A stretch of DNA of 36,268 nt from Candidatus Thorarchaeota archaeon (GTDB lineage Archaea > Asgardarchaeota > Thorarchaeia > Thorarchaeales > Thorarchaeaceae). Below, in pieces: positions 24,979 through 33,416 of this stretch; within the stretch, counting starts at the first letter, position 1, and each line of letters starts with the position of its first letter. The notes under the pieces were generated by a model. That model did no database searches. It had not been told where the DNA came from and saw only the letters and a program-made list of their open reading frames with translations. A program made the translations under genes and the position numbers. The stretch is from positions 1-36,268 of the forward strand of contig RDNZ01000028.1 in assembly GCA_011364905.1 (NCBI GenBank), read 5' to 3'.

Positions 24979-26907
24979 TTGACATACGTCTATATGAAAG
25001 CCCTAGAATCGGCTCCGGAACGCTACGATAGGGGAATAAGATGGCTTGGTTGGTCAAAGCTAGATGGTATACGTAATCATATTGCTGACATTATAGAGAA
25101 TGAAGCGGAATCTGTTCTTGAGATAGGAGCTGGTACAGGCACTCAAGCCCTTCTACTAGCAAAACGTGGTCTGGAAGTTACAGGCATAGACCACTCTTCC
25201 GGAATGCTTACTATTGCTCAGGGTAAAATCGCTGCATTAAGAAAGGAAAAAGCCGGATCCGTGATTGCCGACAGAGTCACATTATTGCATAAAGCCGCTG
25301 TAGAATTAGATGAGTTCAATCATGAATCATTTGATGCTGTCACATCGACACTTGTTTTTTCTGAGCTAAATCCTTCTGAACAGCGATATACACTATCTTA
25401 CGCTTTTCAGATTCTCAAGCCTGGAGGCATACTAGTACTAGCTGATGAAGTGGCACCACACCGGCTCTCGAGAAGAGTGGCGCACTCGTTGATTTCTGCT
25501 CCGCTGAAACTCATCACCTATATTGTGACTCAGACATCAACCAAAGCTGTTCAAGGTTTGGATAAGATAGTCGAGGAAGCCGGATTTGAAATCGAATCGA
25601 TTGAGAACTACCAGTTGGACTCCTTCCAGCTAATCTTTGCGAGAAAGCCAAAAGAATCCGATATAGAGAGAGAATCCATCCCATCAACTAAGTTCGAACC
25701 TATTAAGCCCCCAACAGGAGGAGCACTCACTACTTTCTGGGAAACAGCAGCACGAATGATTGGACACTCCACAGAGATTGGGCTCATCCCCGTGGGAGAA
25801 CCAACTCCAGATAGTCCAGTACTCTGTACCTGCAACTTCGAGCTAACAGTTCGCCGACTCTATAAACTCATGACAGACTCTGGGATCAACTCATGGATAC
25901 TTGTGGCTCCGACAGGTGGCATCAACGTCTGGTGCTCATCCTGTGGGAAAAACTTCAATGCTGGGTCTGTAATAACTGCAATCAAAGTTTCAAGCCTTGA
26001 GAAGTATGTTGACCATCGAAGGATAATACTGCCACAGCTTGGTGCGTCTGGAATTGACTCACGAGAAGTAAATCGAATCACAGGATGGCACTGTGTCTGG
26101 GGTCCAGTGCAGATGGAAGACATTCCAAGTTTTCTCTCTGAAATACCAAAGTCAATTCGGAACAAGACGGAACGACAAAGATCTGTTCGATTTGGCATTA
26201 GAAACCGTCTGGAAATGGCCTCTGCCTTATTCTTTCCACTATTACTATTGATGTTACCCTTAGCTTTGGTTCTCTCTTTTCTGAATCAATATGCTTGGAT
26301 ACTTCCCCTCCTTCTTACGATAATTGTTCAAATCTACGGTCTCTTTGTGTTTTGGCCAGCTATACCATCCCGACTTGGCACAAACAAGACCATAGTCTGG
26401 TCAACATTAATCATCCTACTGACTTCCTCAGTAGCATGGTATATCACGGAGGTACTTCAACTTCCTTATCCGGAATCACCTGTCTTCCAAGGTTTCCTTG
26501 CATTCCTTAATTACTGGCCGATTCAAGTGATTACTCTCATCCTAATGGGCATCCTCGTATATGATGCAGATGGTATGACGCCTACTCTTCGGTCATCATT
26601 GGCAGCACGAAGTTGGAACAAAGGAAAAACGGAGATGCAGGAGAGGTGGGGAAGTTCCTATGCTCTATTGCCCTATGGGGAAATTTCGGTCATTTTGGAT
26701 TCGTGTAACGGTTGTGGCGTTTGTGTCGATGTTTGTCCGATGCTAATCCCCCTCGTAGATGATGAATCTAGGAAGGTTGTGTTAAGAACTCCTGGAAGGT
26801 GCGTTAATTGCCGAGCTTGTGTAAACCGATGTCCTGAGAATGCTCTATTTCTAAAACCCGAAACAGAAGCTGCAAAACAAGCTCTCCTCAAATTGCAGGA
26901 CAAATGA
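24979..26907 (+). CDS. Fusion: SAM methyltransferase + HgcA-like corrinoid membrane module + HgcB-like ferredoxin
   Basis: A 642-residue, three-part protein. (1) Residues 1-225 are a class I SAM methyltransferase: VLEIGAGTGTQ (46-56), GIDHSSGML (69-77), 'FDAVTSTLVFSEL' (118-130). (2) Residues 245-395 resemble the corrinoid domain of HgcA (PF03599-related). The cap-helix motif is NVWCSSCGK (316-324) where HgcA has NVWCAAGK, followed by 'HRRIILPQLGASGIDSREV' and 'GWHCVWGPVQMEDIPSFL', both close to HgcA. About four TM helices (411-433, 437-458, 471-490, 508-528) and YDADGMTPTLRSSL follow, as in HgcA. (3) Residues 570-625 form a two-[4Fe-4S] ferredoxin (Cys576, 579, 582, 586 and 608, 611, 614, 618), as in HgcB. 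No further cysteines lie in the ferredoxin part, so HgcB's extra cysteines seem absent. Likely a membrane-bound methyl-transfer enzyme. Mercury methylation is not implied. The start is TTG 24979 or ATG 24994. Confidence 0.85.
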   Translation: MTYVYMKALESAPERYDRGIRWLGWSKLDGIRNHIADIIENEAESVLEIGAGTGTQALLLAKRGLEVTGIDHSSGMLTIAQGKIAALRKEKAGSVIADRVTLLHKAAVELDEFNHESFDAVTSTLVFSELNPSEQRYTLSYAFQILKPGGILVLADEVAPHRLSRRVAHSLISAPLKLITYIVTQTSTKAVQGLDKIVEEAGFEIESIENYQLDSFQLIFARKPKESDIERESIPSTKFEPIKPPTGGALTTFWETAARMIGHSTEIGLIPVGEPTPDSPVLCTCNFELTVRRLYKLMTDSGINSWILVAPTGGINVWCSSCGKNFNAGSVITAIKVSSLEKYVDHRRIILPQLGASGIDSREVNRITGWHCVWGPVQMEDIPSFLSEIPKSIRNKTERQRSVRFGIRNRLEMASALFFPLLLLMLPLALVLSFLNQYAWILPLLLTIIVQIYGLFVFWPAIPSRLGTNKTIVWSTLIILLTSSVAWYITEVLQLPYPESPVFQGFLAFLNYWPIQVITLILMGILVYDADGMTPTLRSSLAARSWNKGKTEMQERWGSSYALLPYGEISVILDSCNGCGVCVDVCPMLIPLVDDESRKVVLRTPGRCVNCRACVNRCPENALFLKPETEAAKQALLKLQDK

Positions 26908-26949
26908 ACCAGCAGTAAAAGAAATCATTGGAAATCAGGAGTTAAAGAT

Positions 26950-27000
26950 GTAGAGAATAATGGAGTCGGATGAACAGGAAATCGCCATTACCATTTTTTT
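26950..27000 (+). repeat. Intergenic element copy M (degenerate)
   Basis: GTAGAGAATAATGGAGTCGG, ATGAACAGGAAATCGCCATT, ACCATTTTTTTC. The left core is recognisable and the right arm is lost, apart from the T run. It lies 42 nt after the fusion gene, on the same strand, and is the last copy in the window. Confidence 0.5.
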
Positions 27001-27062
27001 CAAACATCAATTTGTCCTTTCAGGCTATTCAGACGGAATTCCACAGTTGTTCCGATTGGAAC

Positions 27063-28199
27063 CTAGATTCCTTCTGTGTTGTGATCGGACATTCTGCTTT
27101 TTTTCAGCCACCAGCTTAGGACAAGAATGACCGATAATCCGCTAATGAGTATGACCAGTTCCATGTCCATGGTGGGTAGGATACCCTCTCTGATTCTCAG
27201 GATAACAAATCCATTGTCCTGGTCAGTCATGTAGATGAGATCATCAGCCATATCAATACGGCAAGGCTTGCCGCCATCAAAGTAGCGAGCCACCTCAGAA
27301 AGTTGCTCTGGATTTTTAATGTCCAATAGAAGCAGCCCTAATTCTTGGTCACAAAGAAAAGCAAGACCTCGATCACTTTCAATATGTACAGAAAAAGTGC
27401 TCAAGCTTTCATTGAATTCAGACAATACTTCAATATTTGAAAAGTCGCTAACATTCAACACCTTGAAGCTCTTTCCCCAATAACTTAGAAAAGCCAAACT
27501 CCCAACGACTTCAAGATCTCCTACTTCTGCGTTGCCTGCGGACTCGTCTTCGTAATGTCCTACCTGCATTGGATTTGTACGATTTTTAATGTCAAAGACA
27601 GTAAATCCTGCGTAACTTGTAGTCAAAAACGCGTAACTCCCCACAACCTCAATGTCTGTCGCATCTCCAGCTGTGACATGACTTCCTATTGGCACAGGTG
27701 CGGCTGGGTCTGTAACATTGACAACTGTTAGCCTGTCACCGCTACCCATGAATCCATTGGCTAGAAATGCAGTATTTCCTACTACTTCGACATCCCAGGT
27801 ATAATCATTAGCATACTGACTCAAGACAACAGGATGAAGTAAGTCATCGAATCTGATTATTTTGAGCCCTCCTTGACCATCACCTACATACACTAGATTT
27901 CCGTATTTGACAAGCTGGTGGGCATACCCACTCAATGATGATGGTACGGTTGCAATCTCTGTTATATTCGTAGGATTACTTACATCAAAGACCTTCACTC
28001 CGGAGTAACCGCAAGTAACAAAGGCAATGTCTAGGTCTGTGTCAATCCATAAATCATAGGCATCAGATGTTTCAATCTGTCCAATTTTCGTTAGCACCAT
28101 TTGGCTTGCGGCCACTCTAGGTACAAAACAGGTTAGTGTCAAGTTTAGAATGAGGATTAAAACTAGAGTGAAAAAGATGTTACGCAGTCTGGTCTTCAT
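27063..28199 (-). CDS. LVIVD-repeat beta-propeller surface protein
   Basis: A 378-residue protein. The signal peptide (NIFFTLVLILILNLTLTCFV) is followed by a run of LVIVD-type repeats of about 40-45 residues. Examples are 'LDIAFVTCGYSGVKVFDVSN', 'GNLVYVGDGQGGLKIIRFDD', 'GSYAFLTTSYAGFTVFDIKN' and 'ADDLIYMTDQDNGFVILRIR'. Together they form a beta-propeller outside the cell. A C-terminal TM helix (about residues 344-366) ends in WLKKSR. LVIVD proteins are abundant on archaeal surfaces with unknown ligands. ATG 28199 is chosen over a frame start at 28226 because GGGAGG sits 9 nt upstream. Its 3' end faces the fusion gene. Confidence 0.88.
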   Translation of the reverse strand: MKTRLRNIFFTLVLILILNLTLTCFVPRVAASQMVLTKIGQIETSDAYDLWIDTDLDIAFVTCGYSGVKVFDVSNPTNITEIATVPSSLSGYAHQLVKYGNLVYVGDGQGGLKIIRFDDLLHPVVLSQYANDYTWDVEVVGNTAFLANGFMGSGDRLTVVNVTDPAAPVPIGSHVTAGDATDIEVVGSYAFLTTSYAGFTVFDIKNRTNPMQVGHYEDESAGNAEVGDLEVVGSLAFLSYWGKSFKVLNVSDFSNIEVLSEFNESLSTFSVHIESDRGLAFLCDQELGLLLLDIKNPEQLSEVARYFDGGKPCRIDMADDLIYMTDQDNGFVILRIREGILPTMDMELVILISGLSVILVLSWWLKKSRMSDHNTEGI

Positions 28200-28570
28200 T
28201 GTAGATTTCCTCCCTAACCGGCTCACACATGGGCTTTGACCTCTCTTGTCTTGGTTATTGATTCAAAGAAGGACAGAGTCGAGCTCAGAGGACCAAAGGG
28301 ACTCATTGAATTAAGAGTAGCTTTCGAAGCAGGATGTGGACAATCTTGTTAATGTCTAGACACTCGATGATGACTGCTCCATGAATGAGTGTTTTAGTGG
28401 AATTGATTATCCCCATTCATTGCAGGCAATCTCTCACGATATAGCTGTTTTATTCGTAATGACGCAATCGCTAGGTTCGGTTTTTCCAATTCCACATACC
28501 AATGATTTATGGTGTTTGAAGTATATTCTCTAAATTAGTCGTGTTTGCTTTGCGGGGATGAACAGGTACT
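28200..28570. other. Divergent promoter region without a supported gene
   Basis: The gap between the LVIVD gene (minus) and the radical SAM gene (plus). It contains a hairpin-capable ACACTC...GAGTGT near 28370, with an ATGATGA inside that resembles a C box, but no matching D box (CTGA), so no C/D RNA is called. No tRNA or element copy was seen. Confidence 0.5.
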
Positions 28571-30169
28571 GTGGTAACAACGAAGATACTACTGACTGAA
28601 GATAACGCTGCAATGAGTCACTATCAGCAGAACGTCTACTTAGGATTCGTGTCTTGTGTGCCTGATAGACTCTTACCAAGAAGTATTTACAGGAAGTATT
28701 TCATCCCCACAGTACCCGTCGATAGAACTGGAACTGCGCTTCAGGCACCACTATCTTTGCGGGCTGTCGAAGCAGCTCTGCTGAATGCTGGATTCAAACG
28801 AAAAGATGTTTCAGTCATCCGACCTGATTATTTGGAAAGTCGAATGGGCGAAAACACAGAGATTTTGGCTCTATCGAGCCATGATCCGCTTGGACTAGGT
28901 CCTGCAACAACAACATGGTCGACGATTTTTCAGGGAACTCCCCTCAATCGAATTGAATTCTTGTCTTTCATGAAAAGGGTTCAAAGATTAAAAGAGAAGT
29001 TCAGCTTTAAGGTTGCTCTCGGGGGATCTGGCGCTTGGCAACTTATGAACAACAATTTGTTCACCAAGCTCGGTATTGATTACCTCTTTCTTGGTGAAGT
29101 AGAGTATAAGGCATTTGACTTTTTTAGTTCTATCCTAAATAATGAACTTGCAGAAGGTTCGATTGTTAGGGGAGATATCATCAGACCAGAGGACATACCT
29201 CCAATCCGAGGTTCTACGAATTGGGGATTAGTCGAAGTAACACGAGGCTGTGGAAGGGGGTGTGCATACTGTGCACCTACTACTTCCGGGAAGATTAGAA
29301 GTATCCCGATAGATACGATAGTTGAGAGTGCCAAAGTGAATCTTGACGCTGCTTGGAATAAGAAGAAGGTGGTTATACTCCATTCTGATGATTTCTTTCG
29401 GTATGGAACTCAAGGCAGCGAGTATCGAATCAAGCCTTCTACGATATACGAGCTATTCGAGAGTCTATTCAATGTAGGAGCAAAAAGCATCACTATTACT
29501 CATGCGTCTCTGGCGAATATAGTAGCTGATGAACCATTCATTAAGGAGTTCTCCAGGTACTTGTACAATCACAATATTTCCAGTTTTGGATGTCAACCAG
29601 GATTGGAAACTGGTAGTACCAGACTCATGTCTTCAATGATGGCAGGCAAGGCTAAGCCTTTCTCACCTGATGAATGGTCTTGGGTGGTCAAAGAGGCAAT
29701 GCGGATTTTTGGCGAGAACAACTGGCATGTTGTTGCTACCCTCATCATGGGACTTCCTGGAGAGGGTCGAGAGGATATCATTGACACTTTCAAGCTGATT
29801 GGGGGCTTGGAGAAGTTCAAATCATTGTACATTCCACTCTTCTTTGTACCAATGAGCATGACTAGACTATCTGATAGGACGCGATTCATATCCACGAAGA
29901 TGACAAAAGAACACTGGTTGCTCCTAGAGAGATGTTGGAAACACAATCTAACGCACATCTTTGGCCTCTATGAAATGACTGACACGCCTGATCCTATTTT
30001 CTTGCATAATTTTCTGAAGCTTTCTATAGAATCTCTAAAGATCCTGATGAAGTGGAAGCGGTCCAGTATAATCAACAGAAGTGCAAAAGCACCATTAGTC
30101 AAGAATATTGACGCCAAAAAACTAGTAGACCATTGTAGTGCTAGTAGTTCCTCTTCCTCTTCAGGATAG
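28571..30169 (+). CDS. B12-binding-domain-type radical SAM protein
   Basis: A 532-residue radical SAM enzyme. The start 'ILLTEDNAAMSHYQQNVYLG' is close to the usual opening of the family annotated as B12-binding-domain radical SAM proteins. Residues about 60-190 form a Rossmann-like domain at the place of the cobalamin domain (ALGGSGAWQL, YLFLGEVEYKAFDFF). No DxHxxG motif is visible, so cobalamin may bind without His ligation or not at all. The [4Fe-4S]/SAM site is CGRGCAYC (Cys227, Cys231, Cys234), followed by a TIM-barrel core with 'QPGLETGSTRLMSSMMAGKA' and 'ATLIMGLPGEGREDIIDTFK'. Possibly a methylase or another carbon-centred modifier; the substrate is unknown. It ends in an unusual serine run (SASSSSSSSG). 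The start is GTG; the alternative ATG at 28613 would cut the conserved opening. Confidence 0.87.
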   Translation: MVTTKILLTEDNAAMSHYQQNVYLGFVSCVPDRLLPRSIYRKYFIPTVPVDRTGTALQAPLSLRAVEAALLNAGFKRKDVSVIRPDYLESRMGENTEILALSSHDPLGLGPATTTWSTIFQGTPLNRIEFLSFMKRVQRLKEKFSFKVALGGSGAWQLMNNNLFTKLGIDYLFLGEVEYKAFDFFSSILNNELAEGSIVRGDIIRPEDIPPIRGSTNWGLVEVTRGCGRGCAYCAPTTSGKIRSIPIDTIVESAKVNLDAAWNKKKVVILHSDDFFRYGTQGSEYRIKPSTIYELFESLFNVGAKSITITHASLANIVADEPFIKEFSRYLYNHNISSFGCQPGLETGSTRLMSSMMAGKAKPFSPDEWSWVVKEAMRIFGENNWHVVATLIMGLPGEGREDIIDTFKLIGGLEKFKSLYIPLFFVPMSMTRLSDRTRFISTKMTKEHWLLLERCWKHNLTHIFGLYEMTDTPDPIFLHNFLKLSIESLKILMKWKRSSIINRSAKAPLVKNIDAKKLVDHCSASSSSSSSG

Positions 30170-30243
30170 AACACTAAGAAAAAGCTGTCGAGACCAAATA
30201 AACAAGAAACTAGTTTCTTTCAAAGATTTTAGATAAACCAACA

Positions 30244-31053
30244 TTAAGACTCTAAAACCTCATTCATCGCACCTGTTCGATATCCAAAAACGTCAAAAGT
30301 AACATACTTGAAGCCTGCTTTTTTGGATAGGTCGTGCAACTCATCTAATTTATTCTCATCGAAAAGCTTGTTTCTCTCTTCTCTGCCCACCTCGATTCTA
30401 ACCAGATCACCATGGAATCTCGCGCGCACGCATTTGACACCGAAGAGCTCCTTGACGTCTTTCTCTATCCTATCAATTCTCCTTACACGATCCTCCGTGA
30501 TCTCAGTGCCATAGGGGAATCTACTTGAGAGACAAGCCATAGAAGGTCTGTCCGCAACTGATAGTCCTGCCTGTCTTGCATATGCTCGAATTTCATCCTT
30601 TGTGATCTCTGCATCTTTAAAGGGCGAAATGACTCCAGCCTCCTCGAGTGCTCTAGCGCCGGGACGATGTCCTTCCATGTCGCTTGCATTAGTTCCCTCT
30701 ACGACGAAGTCCATGCCCAATTCCTTTGCAGCTTTCAACCAAACAGAAGCCAACTCTTTCTTACAGTGATAGCACCTGTCAACAGGATTGCTGACCAGTT
30801 CCTTGTTCGAGAGCTCATCGACTTGAATGACCTCCAGTCTAATATCCAGTTCCTTTGCCACATCTTTGGCAGCCTGCAATTCTGTTCTTGGTAATGTAAT
30901 ACTATCAACAGTCAGTAATTTGGATTCAGCGGCGCTCTGTTTTGCAATATGTGCGAGGACTGTGCTGTCTACTCCTCCACTAAATGCGACAAGAACTCTC
31001 TTTCCGCTGAACAAACTCCTAATCTTGTTGAACTTCGCATCAGTAGTATCCAT
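30244..31053 (-). CDS. larE: LarE-type sacrificial sulfur transferase
   Basis: About 269 residues of the LarE family, an ATP pyrophosphatase that adenylylates pyridinium-3,5-biscarboxylate mononucleotide and supplies sulfur for the nickel-pincer nucleotide cofactor. The PP-loop is VLVAFSGGVDSTV. CYHCKKE lies mid-protein, 'EGTNASDMEGHRPGARALEE' is the substrate region, and ACLSSRFPYGTEIT carries the cysteine equivalent to the sacrificial Cys176 of the Lactiplantibacillus enzyme. The three cysteines (CYHC plus ACL) fit the variant that uses a [4Fe-4S] cluster as sulfur carrier. No larB or larC is nearby. The start is chosen by family length. A GTG at 31131, overlapping the TGA of the upstream BNR gene, is in frame and would add 26 unconserved residues. 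It probably shares a transcript with that gene. Confidence 0.92.
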   Translation of the reverse strand: MDTTDAKFNKIRSLFSGKRVLVAFSGGVDSTVLAHIAKQSAAESKLLTVDSITLPRTELQAAKDVAKELDIRLEVIQVDELSNKELVSNPVDRCYHCKKELASVWLKAAKELGMDFVVEGTNASDMEGHRPGARALEEAGVISPFKDAEITKDEIRAYARQAGLSVADRPSMACLSSRFPYGTEITEDRVRRIDRIEKDVKELFGVKCVRARFHGDLVRIEVGREERNKLFDENKLDELHDLSKKAGFKYVTFDVFGYRTGAMNEVLES

Positions 31054-31127
31054 TTTCTTAGCCACATCTGGCTTCTCTCTGACTTTCTTAAGCATTAAGA
31101 AAGCGACAAATAAGGCCGGACTAGCTT

Positions 31128-32579
31128 TCACCCACTACGACGTCTTCGTATATATAGCGCAGGTACCACAATCACGATTATCAAAATCCCTGTGAGAATG
31201 ATTACTGGGTCCAACGAAACAGTTTTTCCGAAAACTCCATGAGCGTAGTAGACATCCATCTCATTGTTTCTGCCATCAGTCCATACAATATGGGGGACTC
31301 CATCAGAATCAATCTGAATACATAGATAATCCCCCGGCCGTGTGAACGAGCTTGATGTTTGCGCACTGGCTACAGGAATTGGATTGCTGAATACTGGGCT
31401 ATCATGCTCATCACCCGTGAACGTCAAGGTGCGATAATATGGTCTATAGTATCCATCATGTTCATCATAATAGACGATATGGAGCCGCCCATATGCATCA
31501 ATAGCCATCTCTGGATTCCATTGATTTCCTTCCACAGATGGATTCACGCGTAAGCGATTGCTCCAAGTATCTCCAAAATCATCCGAGTAACGAAGATAGA
31601 CATCAAAGGCATTATCACCATCGTCATAACCATCTGCCCAAAGCACGTATAGTCTATCATTCTGATCAAGGCGTACCACTGGAAGCGTGATTTTTCCAGG
31701 CGCTGATGTAGAATAGTTGCCATCATTGTTTATGAACTGGCTCTCCTGAAATGTGAACCCGCCATCCTCACTCTTGGTGAACTCTACGTTTCCCCAACTT
31801 AATGTTACTGGCTCTAAATAGAGCCATACGACACACAACTTGTCCTCACTGCTGAGTGCCATATAGGGAAGTCCTTTCCATGGAGTTGGCTCAGTAATAT
31901 TGCATATTTCCTGATACGAGTCACCTCCGTCAATAGACCGACTAAGGCGGATGGTGGCATTTCCCACTATGGTCGCATCATCGGTGTCGTCATAGATCAT
32001 GTATATGGTCCCATCATCACTGATTACCATCATTTCTTTATCCGCAAAGTACTCCCCATAAGATGCTGTCACTGGTGTCCAAGAAGCGCCATAATCATCA
32101 CTCTTTGCAATGGTAATCTGAGAGAGCTGAGGACCAGATATTGAATACTCCAAATAAGCGTAGTAGATAATCCCGTCATGCCATACTAGCCATGGATCAG
32201 ACTGGCCAGTAGTGCCACTAGTAAACATTGGCATGCTGTAGGGACTGGACCAAGTAGCGCCTCCATCAACAGACTTTGCCATGCTGACCCGAATCCCGGG
32301 GCCATTGTCAGTGTTCGACTCCTTCCATCCCGCGAAAAATGTGCCGTTATCACTAATCGCCATGGTTGTTTCTACATGATGTGGATATGCGGAGTCATCG
32401 GTCGAGAGGAGGATATTCGAGGAGAAACTGCTCACTTCAGATGCTGAGTCATCTTGAAGGCTTTGAGATAGTGCTTTTGGGGTCTCATACTCCTTGGTAA
32501 ATGCTCCTCCTCCACTAGGCAGCATAGGCAATACTAGTAGTAATCCAAGAACGAGAAACAACAAACCACGATTAGTCAT
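31128..32579 (-). CDS. Cell-surface BNR/sialidase-like beta-propeller protein (paralogue 2)
   Basis: A 483-residue protein with the same plan as the protein at 18874-20337: signal peptide (LLFLVLGLLLVLPMLPSGGG), propeller with Asp boxes (SVDGGATW, SDDYGASW, SIDGGDSY, SEDGGFTF, SDDFGDTW) and a C-terminal TM helix (about residues 455-477) ending RRRRSG. The two are about three quarters identical across the propeller, while the signal peptides, the stalk and the TM regions have diverged. That pattern suggests a duplication kept under selection for the outer domain. AGGAGG lies about 11 nt before the ATG. The promoter block upstream is shared with the paralogue. LarE follows on the same strand. 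Confidence 0.88.
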   Translation of the reverse strand: MTNRGLLFLVLGLLLVLPMLPSGGGAFTKEYETPKALSQSLQDDSASEVSSFSSNILLSTDDSAYPHHVETTMAISDNGTFFAGWKESNTDNGPGIRVSMAKSVDGGATWSSPYSMPMFTSGTTGQSDPWLVWHDGIIYYAYLEYSISGPQLSQITIAKSDDYGASWTPVTASYGEYFADKEMMVISDDGTIYMIYDDTDDATIVGNATIRLSRSIDGGDSYQEICNITEPTPWKGLPYMALSSEDKLCVVWLYLEPVTLSWGNVEFTKSEDGGFTFQESQFINNDGNYSTSAPGKITLPVVRLDQNDRLYVLWADGYDDGDNAFDVYLRYSDDFGDTWSNRLRVNPSVEGNQWNPEMAIDAYGRLHIVYYDEHDGYYRPYYRTLTFTGDEHDSPVFSNPIPVASAQTSSSFTRPGDYLCIQIDSDGVPHIVWTDGRNNEMDVYYAHGVFGKTVSLDPVIILTGILIIVIVVPALYIRRRRSG

Positions 32580-32633
32580 CAGCTATGAATCCTCCTAGTT
32601 TTTCTATCATCTAGGCTTTATTCAGTAGGTTGA

Positions 32634-32683
32634 GGAATATTATAACCTCTACCGTGAAAGCAATTCATTAGAAGTTTCACAGA
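32634..32683 (-). promoter_or_regulatory. Promoter block of BNR paralogue 2
   Basis: On the minus strand, GAGGTTATAATATT (TATA at 32636-32645) would start RNA near 32610, giving a leader of about 30 nt with the AGGAGG site. The TATA box and about 35 nt upstream of it match the block at 20514-20560, so the promoter was duplicated together with the gene. Confidence 0.55.
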
Positions 32684-32871
32684 CATCGTTGCACAAAAAT
32701 GAGCAAAATTGTATATTGACGCTCAATCTCCGACCCTGTAAACCTTGGTGATATAACAAACCTAATACGCTTACCGAGAACAGAAGCAAATCTAGCAGAC
32801 CGCACAACAAAAAGATTGACCAGCTCGTTGTGCTATGGTCACTATATGAATGAAGAATAAGGTGTACCAAT

Positions 32872-33300
32872 TTGTCATATCTCTATACACTTTTGGACCG
32901 ATTTGATTGTGATGAGGGAAATTCACTGAAGAGAGCAATTGATGTACTTGATATGATTGAATTTTCAATTACATATCCAGCATGCAATACAATTACTAAA
33001 GAAGGAATCAAAGATATTGACATTCGAGTCAAGAAAATTCAGACCGAACTGAAAGACGACCCCATTCTTGTCCGTAAGATTGGAAAATGGTGGGACAAGC
33101 GTGAAAAATGCCGGAACATAGCAGAGGGAGTTCATAAAATGGGATCTGATCATATTTCCTCTCTGCAATATCATGAAAGAATAATGAGCATCAGAAAAGC
33201 AAAGATTGCATTGATTAAGCGTCTGAAAGGCCAGGAATTGTCGCTCAAGGAACATGGGCTTTTCGGAAGTAAATATCCACATACGATAGTGCACAATTAA
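32872..33300 (+). CDS. Hypothetical helical protein
   Basis: A 142-residue, basic, largely alpha-helical soluble protein beginning MSYLYTLLDRFDCDEGNSLK. No TM helix or known motif is seen. Four cysteines are scattered and do not form a cluster motif. The start is TTG, with AAGGTG 7 nt upstream matching the 16S tail, which supports it as a real gene. It is divergent from the BNR gene and stands alone. Function is unknown. Confidence 0.6.
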   Translation: MSYLYTLLDRFDCDEGNSLKRAIDVLDMIEFSITYPACNTITKEGIKDIDIRVKKIQTELKDDPILVRKIGKWWDKREKCRNIAEGVHKMGSDHISSLQYHERIMSIRKAKIALIKRLKGQELSLKEHGLFGSKYPHTIVHN

Positions 33301-33416
33301 TTACTGTTGTTTCTGGTTAAACTGGAGTCGCTCTTGATATTGTTTAACTCTCGCTGCACGTAGTTCTCTTATGTAAAAGGCTATTAGTCACAATGAGTTA
33401 ACTATATTGAAGAAAT

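Noticed and set aside
24979..26907. Calling the fusion a true mercury-methylating HgcAB
   Set aside because: The cap-helix motif has an insertion and a second Cys, and the ferredoxin part lacks extra cysteines. The fused methyltransferase also points to another use.
5770..27000. The repeated element as a CRISPR array
   Set aside because: Copies are 0.4 to about 5 kb apart, are degenerate, sit between genes and have no spacers; there are no cas genes.
28360..28420. C/D box small RNA in the gap before the radical SAM gene
   Set aside because: A C-box-like ATGATGA is present but no D box (CTGA) at suitable distance.
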